In this document: piece by piece, positions 7,546-16,559 of the stretch | Layout of the letters: every line of letters begins with the position of its first letter | How positions within the stretch are numbered: the first letter of the stretch is position 1 | NCBI GenBank assembly: GCA_017519405.1 | Contig: JAFWSH010000007.1 | Span: 1 to 64,000 of the forward strand | Direction of reading: 5' to 3' | Length of the DNA: 64,000 bases | Source of the DNA: Clostridia bacterium | Lineage (GTDB): Bacteria > Bacillota > Clostridia > Christensenellales > Aristaeellaceae | The notes under the pieces: generated by a model | The model's input: only the letters and a program-made list of their open reading frames with translations | Databases searched by the model: none | What the model was told of the DNA's origin: nothing | Position numbers and translations under genes: made by a program

Positions 7546-10500
7546 ATGGCCAAGAAAGAGAACGGAAAACCCAAGGGCAAGCTGGTTTGGAAAATCCTCT
7601 GCGGGGTTTTCGCCTTCCTGTTTGTGTTTCTGATGATCGCCGGCCCCATCGCCAACAACTACACCGCCATCATCGACATGGTGCTGGGCATCGACGCCCC
7701 GCCGCCCAAGGTGGATGACAGCGGGGAAGCGCTTCCCCCCCGCTTTGTGGCCGACTACGCCACCAGCGCGGAGCAGGCGGCAGCGGCTGACCTCGTCTGC
7801 GAGTCCGTGGTGGCCAACGGCGCCGTGCTGCTGCTGAACCGGGGCGAAGCCCTGCCCCTGGCCGGCAGCGAGAAGGTGAGCCTCTTCGGCACCTCCTCTG
7901 CCCGCTTCGTCTACGGCGGCACCGGCTCCGGCGGCATGAACAACGCCAACGCCACCACCCTCAAGGACGCCCTGGAGCAGGACGGCTTCAACGTGAACCC
8001 CACCCTGTGGGCCTTCTATCGGGAGGGCGCCGGCAGCCAGTATGGCCTGAAGGACGCCGCCGGCTCCCTGAACAACTACATCTTCAAAAACGAGGAGTTC
8101 ACCGTCAATGAGGTGCCCCAGAGCGTCTACACCGACGCGGAGTGGGACAGCGTGAAGGAATACGGCGACGCGGCCATCGTGGTCATCGGCCGGGTGTGCG
8201 GCGAGGGCAAGGACCTGCCTGTGGTGGGCGCCAGCGACGCGAACGGCAACATGCTCTCCATCAGCCAGGAGGAGCGGGATCTGCTCCAGAATCTGGCGGA
8301 TCTGAAGGCCGCGGGCACCATCAAGAAGATCGTGGTGCTCCTCAACACCGCCAACGCGGTGGAGGTGGACGTGCTGGAGCCCGCCGTCTGCGGCGTGGAC
8401 TACGGCATCGACGCCTGCCTGTGGGTGGGCAATGTGGGCCAGAGCGGCATCCGGGCCATCGGCGATCTGCTCTCCGGCAAGATCAACCCCTCCGGCCGCC
8501 TGGTGGACACCTACTGCTACGACAACACCACCTCCCCCGCGGTGCAGAACGCCTATGTGACCTCCTACACCAACGCCGCGGAGAAGGGCCTGGCCTTCGC
8601 CAAGACCAACAACGAGTACTACGTGGTCTACCAGGAAGGCATCTACATCGGCTACCGCTACTATGAGACCCGCTATGAGGACATGGTGCTGGGCAACGCC
8701 AATGTGGGGGACTATGACTACGCCAGGACTGTGGCCTTCCCCTTCGGCTACGGCCTGAACTACTCCGGCCTGACCTACGGCAAGCTGGCCATGAAGGAGA
8801 GCGGCGACCACTTCGACTTCACGGTGGACGTGACCAACCCCTCCGGCCGGGACGCCCGGGAGGCGGTGCTGATCTTCATGCAAAGCCCCTACACCGAATA
8901 TGACCGGCAGAACGGCATCGAGAAGGCCGCCGTGGAGCTGGTGGGCTACACCAAGGTGGACGTGCCCGCCGGCAAGACCGTGACCGCCAGCGTGACCGTG
9001 GCGAAGTCCGAGATGCGCACCTATGACGCCAACGGCGCGAAGACCTACATCGTGGACGAGGGCAGCTACTACTTCGCCACCGGCAATGGCGCCCACGACG
9101 CCCTGAACAACATCCTGATGCTCAAGGCTGCCCAGAACGACACCGCCAACGGCACCGTGGACACCGGCCGGATGGTGGGCGAGGGCAAGGCGGACCTGGC
9201 GGTGGTCTTCAAGCAGGGCAAGCAGGACACGACCACCTACGCCAAGAGCCACACCGGCTTTGAGATCACCAACCAGCTGGAGCACGGCGACCTGAACAAG
9301 GTGGACAGCGACACCACCAACGACGTGAAGTACCTGACCCGGGCCGACTGGGCCGGCACCATGCCCAAGGCGGACCTCTCCGGCGGCGTTTACAAGGCGG
9401 CCGTGCAGATCCCCGCCAACGACGAGCTGGTGAAGAGCCTGAACACCATCATCGACTCCGAGGGCAAGGGCACCATGCCCACCCTGGGCAAGGAGGGCAC
9501 CCTGACCCTGGCCCACTTCATCGGCGTGCCCCTGGACGGCTCCGTCACCCTCCCCGACGGCAAGACCTACACCTGGGACGACCTGATGGACCAGGTGAAG
9601 TTCAACGAGATGGTGAAGCTCATCGGCCAGACCTACCACGCCACCGCCACCGTGAAGAGCGTGGGCAAGCCTGCCACCAAGGATGAGAACGGCCCCCAGG
9701 GCATCACCGCCACCCTCACCGGCGGCGCCTCCTCCACCAGCTACACCTCCGAGGATGTCATGGCCGCCAGCTTTGACCCGGCCATCGCCGAGGCGGTGGG
9801 CCGCTCCATGGGCAATGACTGCCTGATGGCCAACCGCAAGGCCTACTCCGGCATCTACGGCCCCGGCGCCAACATCCACCGCACCCCCTACTCCGGCCGC
9901 AACTTCGAGTACTACTCCGAGGACCCCTTCATCTCCGGCAAGACCTGCGCCGCGGAGACCGCCGGCATCCAGTCCAAGGGTGTGTATGTCTACAACAAGC
10001 ACTTCGCCTTCAACGACCAGGAGACCGGCCGGGACGGCATCTGCGTGTGGACCAACGAGCAGGCCGCCCGGGAGATCTACCTCCAGGCCTTTGAGTATCC
10101 CATCCGGGACGCCAACGCCTACTGCGTCATGACCTCCTTCAACCGTCTGGGCACCGTGTGGGCCGGCGGCGACTACAACCTGATCACCAACATCCTCCGG
10201 GGCGAGTTCGGCATGCCCGGCTTCGTCCTGACCGACTTCTCCAACAACAACGCCTTCATGGACGTGATCCAGGGCCTGATGGCCGGCGGCGACGGCTGGG
10301 ACTGCAACGACGCCTCCAAGTGGTCTGACAAGCTGAAGAAGTATGAGAACGATCCCCAGGTGGTCACCGCCATGCGGGAGGCCGCCAAGCACATCCTCTA
10401 CACCGTGGCCAACTCCAACGCCATGAACGGCATGGGATTCACCACCATTGTGGAGGAGCCATACCGCTGGTGGCAGGACGCCATCAAGTACGGCCAGATC

Positions 10501-10581
10501 GGCACCGGCGTGCTGGCGGTCCTCTTCCTGGGCCTGGCCATCGCCAGCGGCGCCCGGGCGAAGAAAAAGGCCGCCCAGTGA
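7546..10581 (+). CDS. Membrane-anchored GH3 glycosidase with reversed domain order
   Basis: 1011 aa. Residues about 15-45 form a transmembrane anchor. The usual GH3 second domain (alpha/beta sandwich; NGAVLLLNRGEALPL, VSLFGTSSARFVYGGTGSGG) comes first, at about 75-390. A fibronectin III-like domain follows (about 410-525, VTNPSGRDAREAV). The catalytic TIM barrel comes last (about 650-950): GPGANIHRTPYSGRNFEYYSEDP, KHFAFNDQE, and nucleophile D897 in FVLTDFSNNN. A second hydrophobic helix and a basic tail end the protein. Normal GH3 order is barrel, sandwich, FnIII. Inverted GH3s are known from Ruminococcus albus and Butyrivibrio. Likely beta-glucosidase or beta-xylosidase, exported and held at the membrane. 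Confidence 0.92.
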   Translation: MAKKENGKPKGKLVWKILCGVFAFLFVFLMIAGPIANNYTAIIDMVLGIDAPPPKVDDSGEALPPRFVADYATSAEQAAAADLVCESVVANGAVLLLNRGEALPLAGSEKVSLFGTSSARFVYGGTGSGGMNNANATTLKDALEQDGFNVNPTLWAFYREGAGSQYGLKDAAGSLNNYIFKNEEFTVNEVPQSVYTDAEWDSVKEYGDAAIVVIGRVCGEGKDLPVVGASDANGNMLSISQEERDLLQNLADLKAAGTIKKIVVLLNTANAVEVDVLEPAVCGVDYGIDACLWVGNVGQSGIRAIGDLLSGKINPSGRLVDTYCYDNTTSPAVQNAYVTSYTNAAEKGLAFAKTNNEYYVVYQEGIYIGYRYYETRYEDMVLGNANVGDYDYARTVAFPFGYGLNYSGLTYGKLAMKESGDHFDFTVDVTNPSGRDAREAVLIFMQSPYTEYDRQNGIEKAAVELVGYTKVDVPAGKTVTASVTVAKSEMRTYDANGAKTYIVDEGSYYFATGNGAHDALNNILMLKAAQNDTANGTVDTGRMVGEGKADLAVVFKQGKQDTTTYAKSHTGFEITNQLEHGDLNKVDSDTTNDVKYLTRADWAGTMPKADLSGGVYKAAVQIPANDELVKSLNTIIDSEGKGTMPTLGKEGTLTLAHFIGVPLDGSVTLPDGKTYTWDDLMDQVKFNEMVKLIGQTYHATATVKSVGKPATKDENGPQGITATLTGGASSTSYTSEDVMAASFDPAIAEAVGRSMGNDCLMANRKAYSGIYGPGANIHRTPYSGRNFEYYSEDPFISGKTCAAETAGIQSKGVYVYNKHFAFNDQETGRDGICVWTNEQAAREIYLQAFEYPIRDANAYCVMTSFNRLGTVWAGGDYNLITNILRGEFGMPGFVLTDFSNNNAFMDVIQGLMAGGDGWDCNDASKWSDKLKKYENDPQVVTAMREAAKHILYTVANSNAMNGMGFTTIVEEPYRWWQDAIKYGQIGTGVLAVLFLGLAIASGARAKKKAAQ

Positions 10582-10615
10582 CCGGCTGACCTGTGGAAGC
10601 TGAAAGGAGAACAAC

Positions 10616-11599
10616 ATGAAGAGACTGATCGCCCTGCTCCTCGCCCTGGTTCTGCTCTGCAGCACCGCCGCCCTGGCCGAGGGCCGCACCGCCCCCGAGG
10701 ACAAGAAGGTCACCACCACCACCGATGTCGTCGGTGTGGAGACCACCTACAAGAAGTATGACAACAAGTTCTACGAGGCGCCCTCCGAGCAGCCCGGCAC
10801 CGTGGTGCGCCTGGACTACACCACCACCGCCTACGGCAGCGAGCTGGCCACCTGGGCCAACGTCTACCTGCCCTACGGCTACGACGAGAATGGCACGGAG
10901 CGCTACAACATCATCTACTTCCTCCCCGGCACCAACGAGACCCAGGACAGCTTCATCACCGACGAGAAGGCCAAGAACGCCCTGGACAACATGATCGAGG
11001 TGGGCATTACTGAGCCCTTCATCATGGTCTTCCCCTGCTACTACTACGACTATGAGAACCGGGCCATCGACATGGAGGCCTTCTCCACCAAGGAGATGCG
11101 GGACGACCTGATGCCCGCTGTGGAGAGCACCTACCGCACCTGGGCCGAGACCACGGACGACGCCGGCTTCATCGCCTCCCGGGAACACCGCGCCTTCGCC
11201 GGCTTCTCCCGCGGCTGCTATGCCTGCTGGCACCAGTTCTTCCACAGCCTGGACCGGGCCTACTGGTTCATGCCCTTCTCCGCGAACATTTCCGGCGCGG
11301 AGGAGATGAGCCTGGAGATGCCCGTGGAGGAGCAGATCCAGATGCTCAAGGACGCCCTGGCCGCCCAGAGCGAGTACAAGGACAGCTTCTTCATCTACGC
11401 GGCCTGCGGCAGCAAGCGGGACATGATGTACGACGTGAACGCGGCGCTGATCAAGGCCATGATCGCCGACAGCGAGGACTTCAGCTACGGCACGGACAAG
11501 AGCGTGAACAACCTCTACTTCTGCTCCTCCACCGAGCTGCACCAGACCCTGGTGTCCCGCTTCTACTTCTACAACGCCTTCGACGTGGTGTTCAAGTGA
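10616..11599 (+). CDS. Secreted CE1-like esterase, third paralogue
   Basis: 327 aa exported alpha/beta hydrolase, close to the proteins at 3967 and 4972. The signal peptide is residues 1-21 (MKRLIALLLALVLLCS). Conserved segments: NVYLPYGYDENG, YFLPGTNETQDSF, elbow AFAGFSRGC with S198, acid-loop segment CGSKRDMMYDV and His in TELHQTLVSR. It starts 34 bp after the GH3 gene with its own ribosome site and is followed by a strong terminator, so GH3 and this esterase form the last unit of the locus. The oxyanion motif reads LPGT where the first paralogue has FHGT, which may shift specificity. Confidence 0.85.
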   Translation: MKRLIALLLALVLLCSTAALAEGRTAPEDKKVTTTTDVVGVETTYKKYDNKFYEAPSEQPGTVVRLDYTTTAYGSELATWANVYLPYGYDENGTERYNIIYFLPGTNETQDSFITDEKAKNALDNMIEVGITEPFIMVFPCYYYDYENRAIDMEAFSTKEMRDDLMPAVESTYRTWAETTDDAGFIASREHRAFAGFSRGCYACWHQFFHSLDRAYWFMPFSANISGAEEMSLEMPVEEQIQMLKDALAAQSEYKDSFFIYAACGSKRDMMYDVNAALIKAMIADSEDFSYGTDKSVNNLYFCSSTELHQTLVSRFYFYNAFDVVFK

Positions 11600-11616
11600 G
11601 ACAACTCCGGTAAATG

Positions 11617-11668
11617 AGAGACAGCCTGCGCCAGACCCCGTGAGAGTCAGCGCAGGCTGTCTCTTTCT
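11617..11668 (+). terminator. Rho-independent terminator of the GH3-esterase unit
   Basis: A perfect 15-bp stem pairs 11617-11631 with 11650-11664 around an 18-nt loop, followed by TTTCT. Confidence 0.85.
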
Positions 11669-11727
11669 GCGGCGGCTTCACGCCTGCGGGCCGCAGCAAA
11701 CAAACGATGGAAGGAAGGGTAATCATC

Positions 11728-12774
11728 ATGGCAAAGCGGGTTTTCATTCTGTTCCTGGTGGCGCTCCTGCTCCCGCTCTGGGCCTTTGCGGAGGGGTCGG
11801 ACGTGTGCCTGCGGATCGACCGGGATAACGCCACGGCCTGGAAGGGCCGGCTGGCCAACGCGCGCCACCTGAATGAGGAGCGCATGTCCGGCTGTGCCCA
11901 GTTCTCTGTCAACCAGTTCGGGAAATGGGCAGCCGCGCTGAAGAAAAAGTCTGCGCACGTCTGGATTGTGGACTGTCGGCTGGAGACCCACGGCTTCATC
12001 AACGGCATCGCCGTCTCCTGGGCCAACACCCTGAACAATGCCAACCTGGGGAAAACCGCGGCGGAGGTGGAGGCGGAGGAGACGGCTCTTGCCAGCCTGG
12101 TGGGCACTACCGTGACCGCCTGTACCATGAATACCGATCCGCCGGAGCCCGCGGTGGAATTCACCGTGGAGACCTGGCAGACCGAGCGGGAGCTGGTGGA
12201 GGCTGAGGGCTTCGGCTACCTCCGGCTGGCCTGTCCGGACCACATCTGGCCGCCTGCCGGGGCCATCGACGAGTTTATCACCTTCACCCGGGATCTGCCG
12301 GAGGACGCCTGGCTCTGCTTCCACTGCCACGCCGGCTCCGGCCGCACCGGCGCCTTCATGACCATCTGGGAGATGATGCAAAAGCCGGACACGCCGTTGG
12401 AGGAGATCCTGCAGCACCAGGCGGAGACCGGCAGCACCAATATGGTGGCCCGCTCTGCGTCGGATACGGAGCCCGGCGGCGGCCTGCCGGAGGGTCCCGC
12501 CCTGGAGAGAAAACGGGCGACGCAGCAGCGCATCATCATGGTGCGGGCCATGTACGCCTATCTCCGGGAAAACCGGGAGACGAACTACGCCGTGACCTGG
12601 AGCGACTGGCTGGCCGCCCACTCCCGGACCGAAAAACTGCAGGTGGGACAGCACCTGGAGGGGGAGGGCATGAGCTCGGACCCGCTGGTGGTCAGCGATA
12701 CGCTGGAGGCGCTGGCCCCCGGACAGGTTGTGGTGCTGGCGGGTGACACGGTTCTCTTCATCACCGTGGAATAG
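11728..12774 (+). CDS. Secreted PTP-like cysteine phosphatase (phytase-like)
   Basis: 348 aa exported protein. ATG 11728 has an upstream AAGGAAGGG and starts a signal peptide (MAKRVFILFLVALLLP). The core holds the tyrosine-phosphatase P-loop HCHAGSGRTGAF with nucleophile C200, and before it the segment YLRLACPDHIWPPAGAIDEF, which resembles the general-acid loop region (DHxWP) of Selenomonas-type PTP-like inositol polyphosphatases. Such enzymes dephosphorylate phytate outside the cell. A substrate other than phytate is possible. It stands alone between two terminator-like regions. About 50 residues after the catalytic domain have no clear family. Confidence 0.85.
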   Translation: MAKRVFILFLVALLLPLWAFAEGSDVCLRIDRDNATAWKGRLANARHLNEERMSGCAQFSVNQFGKWAAALKKKSAHVWIVDCRLETHGFINGIAVSWANTLNNANLGKTAAEVEAEETALASLVGTTVTACTMNTDPPEPAVEFTVETWQTERELVEAEGFGYLRLACPDHIWPPAGAIDEFITFTRDLPEDAWLCFHCHAGSGRTGAFMTIWEMMQKPDTPLEEILQHQAETGSTNMVARSASDTEPGGGLPEGPALERKRATQQRIIMVRAMYAYLRENRETNYAVTWSDWLAAHSRTEKLQVGQHLEGEGMSSDPLVVSDTLEALAPGQVVVLAGDTVLFITVE

Positions 12775-12954
12775 GCTGAGTGCCGGATCCGGAAACGGCC
12801 GGAGCGCGATTGCTGGCCATGCCGGAAAGGCAAGCTAACCATTTTTCGTGTCGTGTGTTGGGCGATCGCGAAATTGCAGACCGGCAAGTCGAAACAGGCT
12901 TCACTGTGACTCAGGAAAGCCCAAAACCATCCCGACCTTCCCGGCCGGGCGGGA

Positions 12955-13374
12955 TCACAGGTGCGCCTTGATTTTCCCGATCATCTCGGCGTAGGCTTCC
13001 TCCGTCAGGAAGGTCTGGCCGGGGTTCATGGCAAACACGCCGCCCCACTCGAAGCCGTCCCGGTATTTGGGCACCAGGTGCACGTGGAGGTGGCAGCCGG
13101 TGTCGCCGTAGGCGCCGTAGTTCACCTTGTCGGGATGGAAGGCGGCGTGGATCGCCCTGGCGGCGCGGTTCACATCGGCGAAGAAAGCGTCCCGCTCCGC
13201 GTCGGAGATGTCCACGATCTCGCTCACATGGTCCTTGTAGGCCACGATGCAGCGGCCGGGGTGGCTCTGCTCCTTGAAGAGGATCAGCTGGCTGACGCTC
13301 AGGTCACAGATCTTGATGCCGAAGGCGGCCAGGGGTTCCCCGCCCGCGCAGTATCCGCAATGGGAATCAAACAT
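12955..13374 (-). CDS. HIT family hydrolase
   Basis: 139 aa cytoplasmic protein with the histidine triad HLHVHLVPK near residues 95-103, the nucleotide-binding active site of HIT hydrolases/transferases that split dinucleotides or AMP adducts. An N-terminal CGYC pair with the preceding HC may bind zinc, as in some Hint-like proteins. It begins after a strong AAGGAGGAAG site and has its own promoter on the minus strand. It is convergent with the phosphatase gene; 12775-12954 between them holds no gene I can support. The exact substrate is unknown. Confidence 0.88.
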   Translation of the reverse strand: MFDSHCGYCAGGEPLAAFGIKICDLSVSQLILFKEQSHPGRCIVAYKDHVSEIVDISDAERDAFFADVNRAARAIHAAFHPDKVNYGAYGDTGCHLHVHLVPKYRDGFEWGGVFAMNPGQTFLTEEAYAEMIGKIKAHL

Positions 13375-13434
13375 GGTTCTTCCTCCTTCTTATGTCAGGC
13401 CGGGGTGCCGTCCCCCGGTCCTCTGTCTGCCCTG

Positions 13435-13463
13435 ATTGTAGCGGATTGTCCGGGGAATTGCAA
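13435..13463 (-). promoter_or_regulatory. Sigma-A promoter of the HIT gene
   Basis: Minus strand: TTGCAA (13458-13463), 17 bp, TACAAT (13435-13440). Confidence 0.6.
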
Positions 13464-13617
13464 GAGCGGGGAGAGTGCGCATTCCGGGCTTTCTGGCGCT
13501 TGACGGGACGTCCCGGCAGGAAATCGCCCTTCCGCGGGGAATCATTGAAGGAGCAGATTTCACAGCGCCACGCGGCACGGAAGCCGGATGTGTCGGCTGA
13601 CTCGGAGGTGCTTTCGG

Positions 13618-14367
13618 ATGGACAGAGATGAAATCCTGGCTGAGCTTTACAGCCTCCGGGACAGGCCGTACGCGGCCCTGCAGGCGGCCACCATCCCCAC
13701 CGTGCTGCCGGAGCGGATCATCGGCGTCAGGACCCCGGCGCTGCGAAGCCTGGCCGGGAAGCTTTTCAGGGACGATGGAAAAGGGGCCTTCCTGGCCGCG
13801 CTGCCCCATCCCACCTTCGAGGAGAACCAGCTCCACGCGTTTGTGATCGCCCTGGAGAAGGATTTCGATACCTGCCTCCGGGAGGTGGAGCGGTTTCTGC
13901 CGTATATCGACAACTGGGCCACCTGTGACCAGCTCTCCCCGAAGGTGTTCGGGAAGGAGGCGGAGAGGCTGCTGCCCGCCATTGAGACCTGGCTCGGGTC
14001 CGGTCACGCGTATACGGTCCGTTTTGCCGTGGGCATGCTGATGCAGCACTTTCTGGATGCGCGCTTTGACCCGGCCTATGCGGACCGGGTGGCTGCCATC
14101 CGGTCGGAGGAATACTACGTCAGGATGATGGTGGCCTGGTACTTCGCCACGGCGCTGGCCAAGCAGTATGACCGCATTCTCCCCTGTCTGGAGGAGAGGC
14201 GGCTGGATCCCTGGACGCACAACAAGGCGATTCAGAAGAGTCTGGAGAGCTTCCGGATCCCGCCGGAGCACAAGGCCTATCTGCGGACGCTGAAGATCAG
14301 GCGTTCCCGGGGGAATAAGGCCGGGCCCTTTTCCGCAGACGACGACAGGGAGGAAAACCGGAGATGA
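13618..14367 (+). CDS. AlkD-like DNA alkylation repair protein
   Basis: 249 aa all-helical HEAT-repeat protein of the AlkD/AlkC glycosylase group, which removes bulky or charged alkylated bases. Recognised from GVRTPALRSLA, ENQLHAFVIALEKDF, DNWATCDQLSPKVF and VRFAVGMLMQHFLD. ATG 13618 is chosen because GGAGGTG lies at 13604-13610. The C-terminal 30 residues are basic. It heads a run of six genes that overlap or nearly touch; the next start overlaps its stop (ATGA), so it is coupled to an unrelated hydrolase. Confidence 0.88.
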   Translation: MDRDEILAELYSLRDRPYAALQAATIPTVLPERIIGVRTPALRSLAGKLFRDDGKGAFLAALPHPTFEENQLHAFVIALEKDFDTCLREVERFLPYIDNWATCDQLSPKVFGKEAERLLPAIETWLGSGHAYTVRFAVGMLMQHFLDARFDPAYADRVAAIRSEEYYVRMMVAWYFATALAKQYDRILPCLEERRLDPWTHNKAIQKSLESFRIPPEHKAYLRTLKIRRSRGNKAGPFSADDDREENRR

Positions 14368-15140
14368 GACATGAATTGCTGACCGTTCCCGGGACTGGCG
14401 TGAAGATGGAAATCTACCTGACGGACAACCGGGCGGTGGAGCCGGAGCGGGAGCGGCCCTTGGTGCTGATCTTTCCCGGCGGCGCCTACGCATGGCGCAG
14501 CGACCGGGAGGCGGAGCCGGTGGCTCTGCGGCTGCTGGCCCTGGGGATCCAGGCGGCGGTGGTCCGCTATTCCGTGGCGCCGGCACGTTATCCCAGGGCG
14601 CTGGAGGAGGCCGCGGACGCCGTAGCATACGCCAGGGCCAACGCGGCGGCATGGCTTTGTGACCCGCACAGGATCGCGGTGCTGGGCTTTTCCGCCGGCG
14701 GGCATGCGGCGGCGCACATCGGGCTGAAGTGGCATCAGATGCCCCAGGGAGCGGCCTGCAGGCCGGACGCCATGATCCTGGCGTATCCGGTGATCACCGC
14801 CGGACCCCACACGCACGCGGAGTCCATCAGGAACCTCCTGGGGGACGCGGATGCGCAACTGAAGGAGGAGGTGTCGCTGGAAAAGCTGGTGCGGGAGGAT
14901 ACGCCGCCGGTCTTCCTGTGGCACACCCGGGAGGATGCCAGCGTGCCCGTGGAAAACAGCCTGCTGCTGGCGGACGCCCTCTGCCGCAAGGGCATCCCCT
15001 TTGAGCTGCATGTCTGGCAGCACGGTGGCCACGGCCTGTCCCTGGCCAGTGATCAGGTGTACCCGGAGGGGGACGGAAACATCCGGCCTGAGTGTCAGGC
15101 GTGGATCGAAATGGCAGCCCGCTGGCTGCGGGATTTATGA
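14364..15140 (+). CDS. Alpha/beta hydrolase, acetyl esterase/xylan esterase-like
   Basis: 258 aa cytoplasmic serine hydrolase of the BD-FAE/acetyl esterase family. Seen: oxyanion motif FPGGAYAW, VRYSVAPARYPRALEEAADAV, nucleophile elbow LGFSAGGHAAAH, acid region HTREDASVPVENS and catalytic His in QHGGHGLSLA. It lacks a signal peptide, so it would act on imported, short acylated sugars. This fits the secreted esterases upstream, but the operon mates are not sugar genes. Overlaps alkD by 4 bp. Confidence 0.88.
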   Translation: MRHELLTVPGTGVKMEIYLTDNRAVEPERERPLVLIFPGGAYAWRSDREAEPVALRLLALGIQAAVVRYSVAPARYPRALEEAADAVAYARANAAAWLCDPHRIAVLGFSAGGHAAAHIGLKWHQMPQGAACRPDAMILAYPVITAGPHTHAESIRNLLGDADAQLKEEVSLEKLVREDTPPVFLWHTREDASVPVENSLLLADALCRKGIPFELHVWQHGGHGLSLASDQVYPEGDGNIRPECQAWIEMAARWLRDL

Positions 15141-15157
15141 GCCGGGAGGGAAAACGC

Positions 15158-15946
15158 ATGCAGGAGATTCGCTGGTGCGCCATCGGGGATTCCTTTACCT
15201 ACCTGAATGACCATCTGGACGAGACAGGTCACCGGGTGTCCCGGGGATACCTCACCCGGATTCTGGAGAAGGTTCCGGGCCTGCGCCTGAACAACGTGGG
15301 GATCAACGGCTCCACCTTCCGGGACTGGATCACCCAGCCGATCCCGGAGGCCGATCTCTACACGGTGCTGCTGGGGACCAACGACTGGCGCCACGGCATC
15401 CCCATGGGATCGGAGACGGACTTCCGGCGCAGAAACGCCGACACCATTCTGGGCACCCTGGGGATTCTGCTGGACCATATCCGGGAGGCGGCGCCGGAGG
15501 CCCGGATCCTGGTGGGCAATCCCGTGGAACGGGCGGATTTTGTGTACCTGTGGGATCCGGAGAACAACGCCCGGGGCAGCTATGCGCCGGAGCAGGGGCT
15601 GATGCTGTCCACGCTCGCTTCGGAAATCCTGCGGTGCTGCGATGCGGAGAACATCCCAACGGTGAACTGCCACGACCTGTCCGGCTTCACGCCGGCGAAC
15701 GCGGTCCGGTTCAAGCGCGTCAGGCGGGGCAGCCGGGTGGAGGATCTGTCCTACCCCGATTATGTCGGCATCCCCTTCTCCCCCGGCGCAGACCCGTATC
15801 CCTACCCGCCGGAAGCGGCCTGGATGACCTACGACGGCCTGCACCCCACGGATGAGGGGAATGAGATCCTGGCGAGTCTGTTTGCAGAGCGGATTTGTGA
15901 CATCACCGGGCTGTCTGTGCAGCCGGCGCAAAAACCGCAGGATTGA
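15158..15946 (+). CDS. SGNH/GDSL-type hydrolase
   Basis: 262 aa. The start at 15158 is favoured over ATG 15137 because GGGAGGG (15144-15150) precedes it. Block I is CAIGDSFTYLND (nucleophile Ser near residue 10), block III is LGTNDWR, and block V is YDGLHPTDEGNEI with the Asp-His pair. The family cleaves acyl esters, often from sugars. There is no signal peptide. It follows another predicted deacetylase, so the two could remove acetyl groups from imported oligosaccharides. Substrate unknown. Confidence 0.87.
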   Translation: MQEIRWCAIGDSFTYLNDHLDETGHRVSRGYLTRILEKVPGLRLNNVGINGSTFRDWITQPIPEADLYTVLLGTNDWRHGIPMGSETDFRRRNADTILGTLGILLDHIREAAPEARILVGNPVERADFVYLWDPENNARGSYAPEQGLMLSTLASEILRCCDAENIPTVNCHDLSGFTPANAVRFKRVRRGSRVEDLSYPDYVGIPFSPGADPYPYPPEAAWMTYDGLHPTDEGNEILASLFAERICDITGLSVQPAQKPQD

Positions 15947-15987
15947 CGGAATCCCGGATCAGCGGCCGGGGCAGAGGAGGAAAAGTC

Positions 15988-16548
15988 ATGGGGAAAAGAA
16001 GATCCGTCCCACCGGTCTATTCCATGTGTGTCCAGCCCGCCTTCCTCATCGGGACAAACAATGAGGACGGGACAGCCAACTTCGCCCCCATCACCTGGGT
16101 CAGTGTCACCCAGGGGGAGGGCGACGGCTACATGCTGGTCATCAGCATGTTCGGCACGAAGAAAACGAAGCAGAATGTGCAGCGCACAGGCATCTTCAGC
16201 GCAAACCTTGTGAGCGTGGACATGCTGCCGCTGATGGATTACTTCGGCTCCCGCCACGGGTCGGACGGCGTCAAGGACGGAGTCCCCTGCGAGGTCAGCC
16301 GGGGGGAGGTGCTGGACGTCCCGGTGCTGGCGCAGAGCCGCTGGGTCTATGAATGCCAGGTGGCCGAAGCCGTGGAGACCGGGGCTTCCACCACATTTTT
16401 CTGTCCCATCCGGAACATTCAGATGGATGAGCGCCTCTCCTGCCGGGATCCTTTTGACGTGGACCTGACCCTGCTGGACCCCGTCATCTATTCCGGTAAG
16501 TATCACAGTCTCGGGAAACTCCTGGGGGACATCGGGGATTTCCTGTAA
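15988..16548 (+). CDS. Flavin reductase-like FMN-binding protein
   Basis: 186 aa. Start chosen at 15988 because AGAGGAGG lies 8 bp upstream; a longer frame from 15943 overlaps the preceding gene. Residues about 10-160 match the flavin reductase-like split barrel: VQPAFLIGTNNEDGTANFAPITWVS and FSANLVSVDMLPLMDYFGSRHG. Such proteins bind FMN and act as NAD(P)H:flavin reductases or as unknown flavoproteins. No partner monooxygenase is adjacent. Confidence 0.82.
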   Translation: MGKRRSVPPVYSMCVQPAFLIGTNNEDGTANFAPITWVSVTQGEGDGYMLVISMFGTKKTKQNVQRTGIFSANLVSVDMLPLMDYFGSRHGSDGVKDGVPCEVSRGEVLDVPVLAQSRWVYECQVAEAVETGASTTFFCPIRNIQMDERLSCRDPFDVDLTLLDPVIYSGKYHSLGKLLGDIGDFL

Positions 16549-16559
16549 GGAGGAATTCC

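Noticed and set aside
7441-10746. A 1101-codon open frame on the minus strand opposite the GH3 gene, and similar long antisense frames elsewhere (3925-6408, 17663-20101, 57982-60459)
   Set aside because: Their translations are low-complexity (Val/Gly/His-rich) and without domains; they arise from the high third-position GC of the real genes on the other strand.
12775-12954. A small gene between the phosphatase and HIT genes
   Set aside because: The only frame (12780-12971) has no ribosome site and no recognisable protein features.
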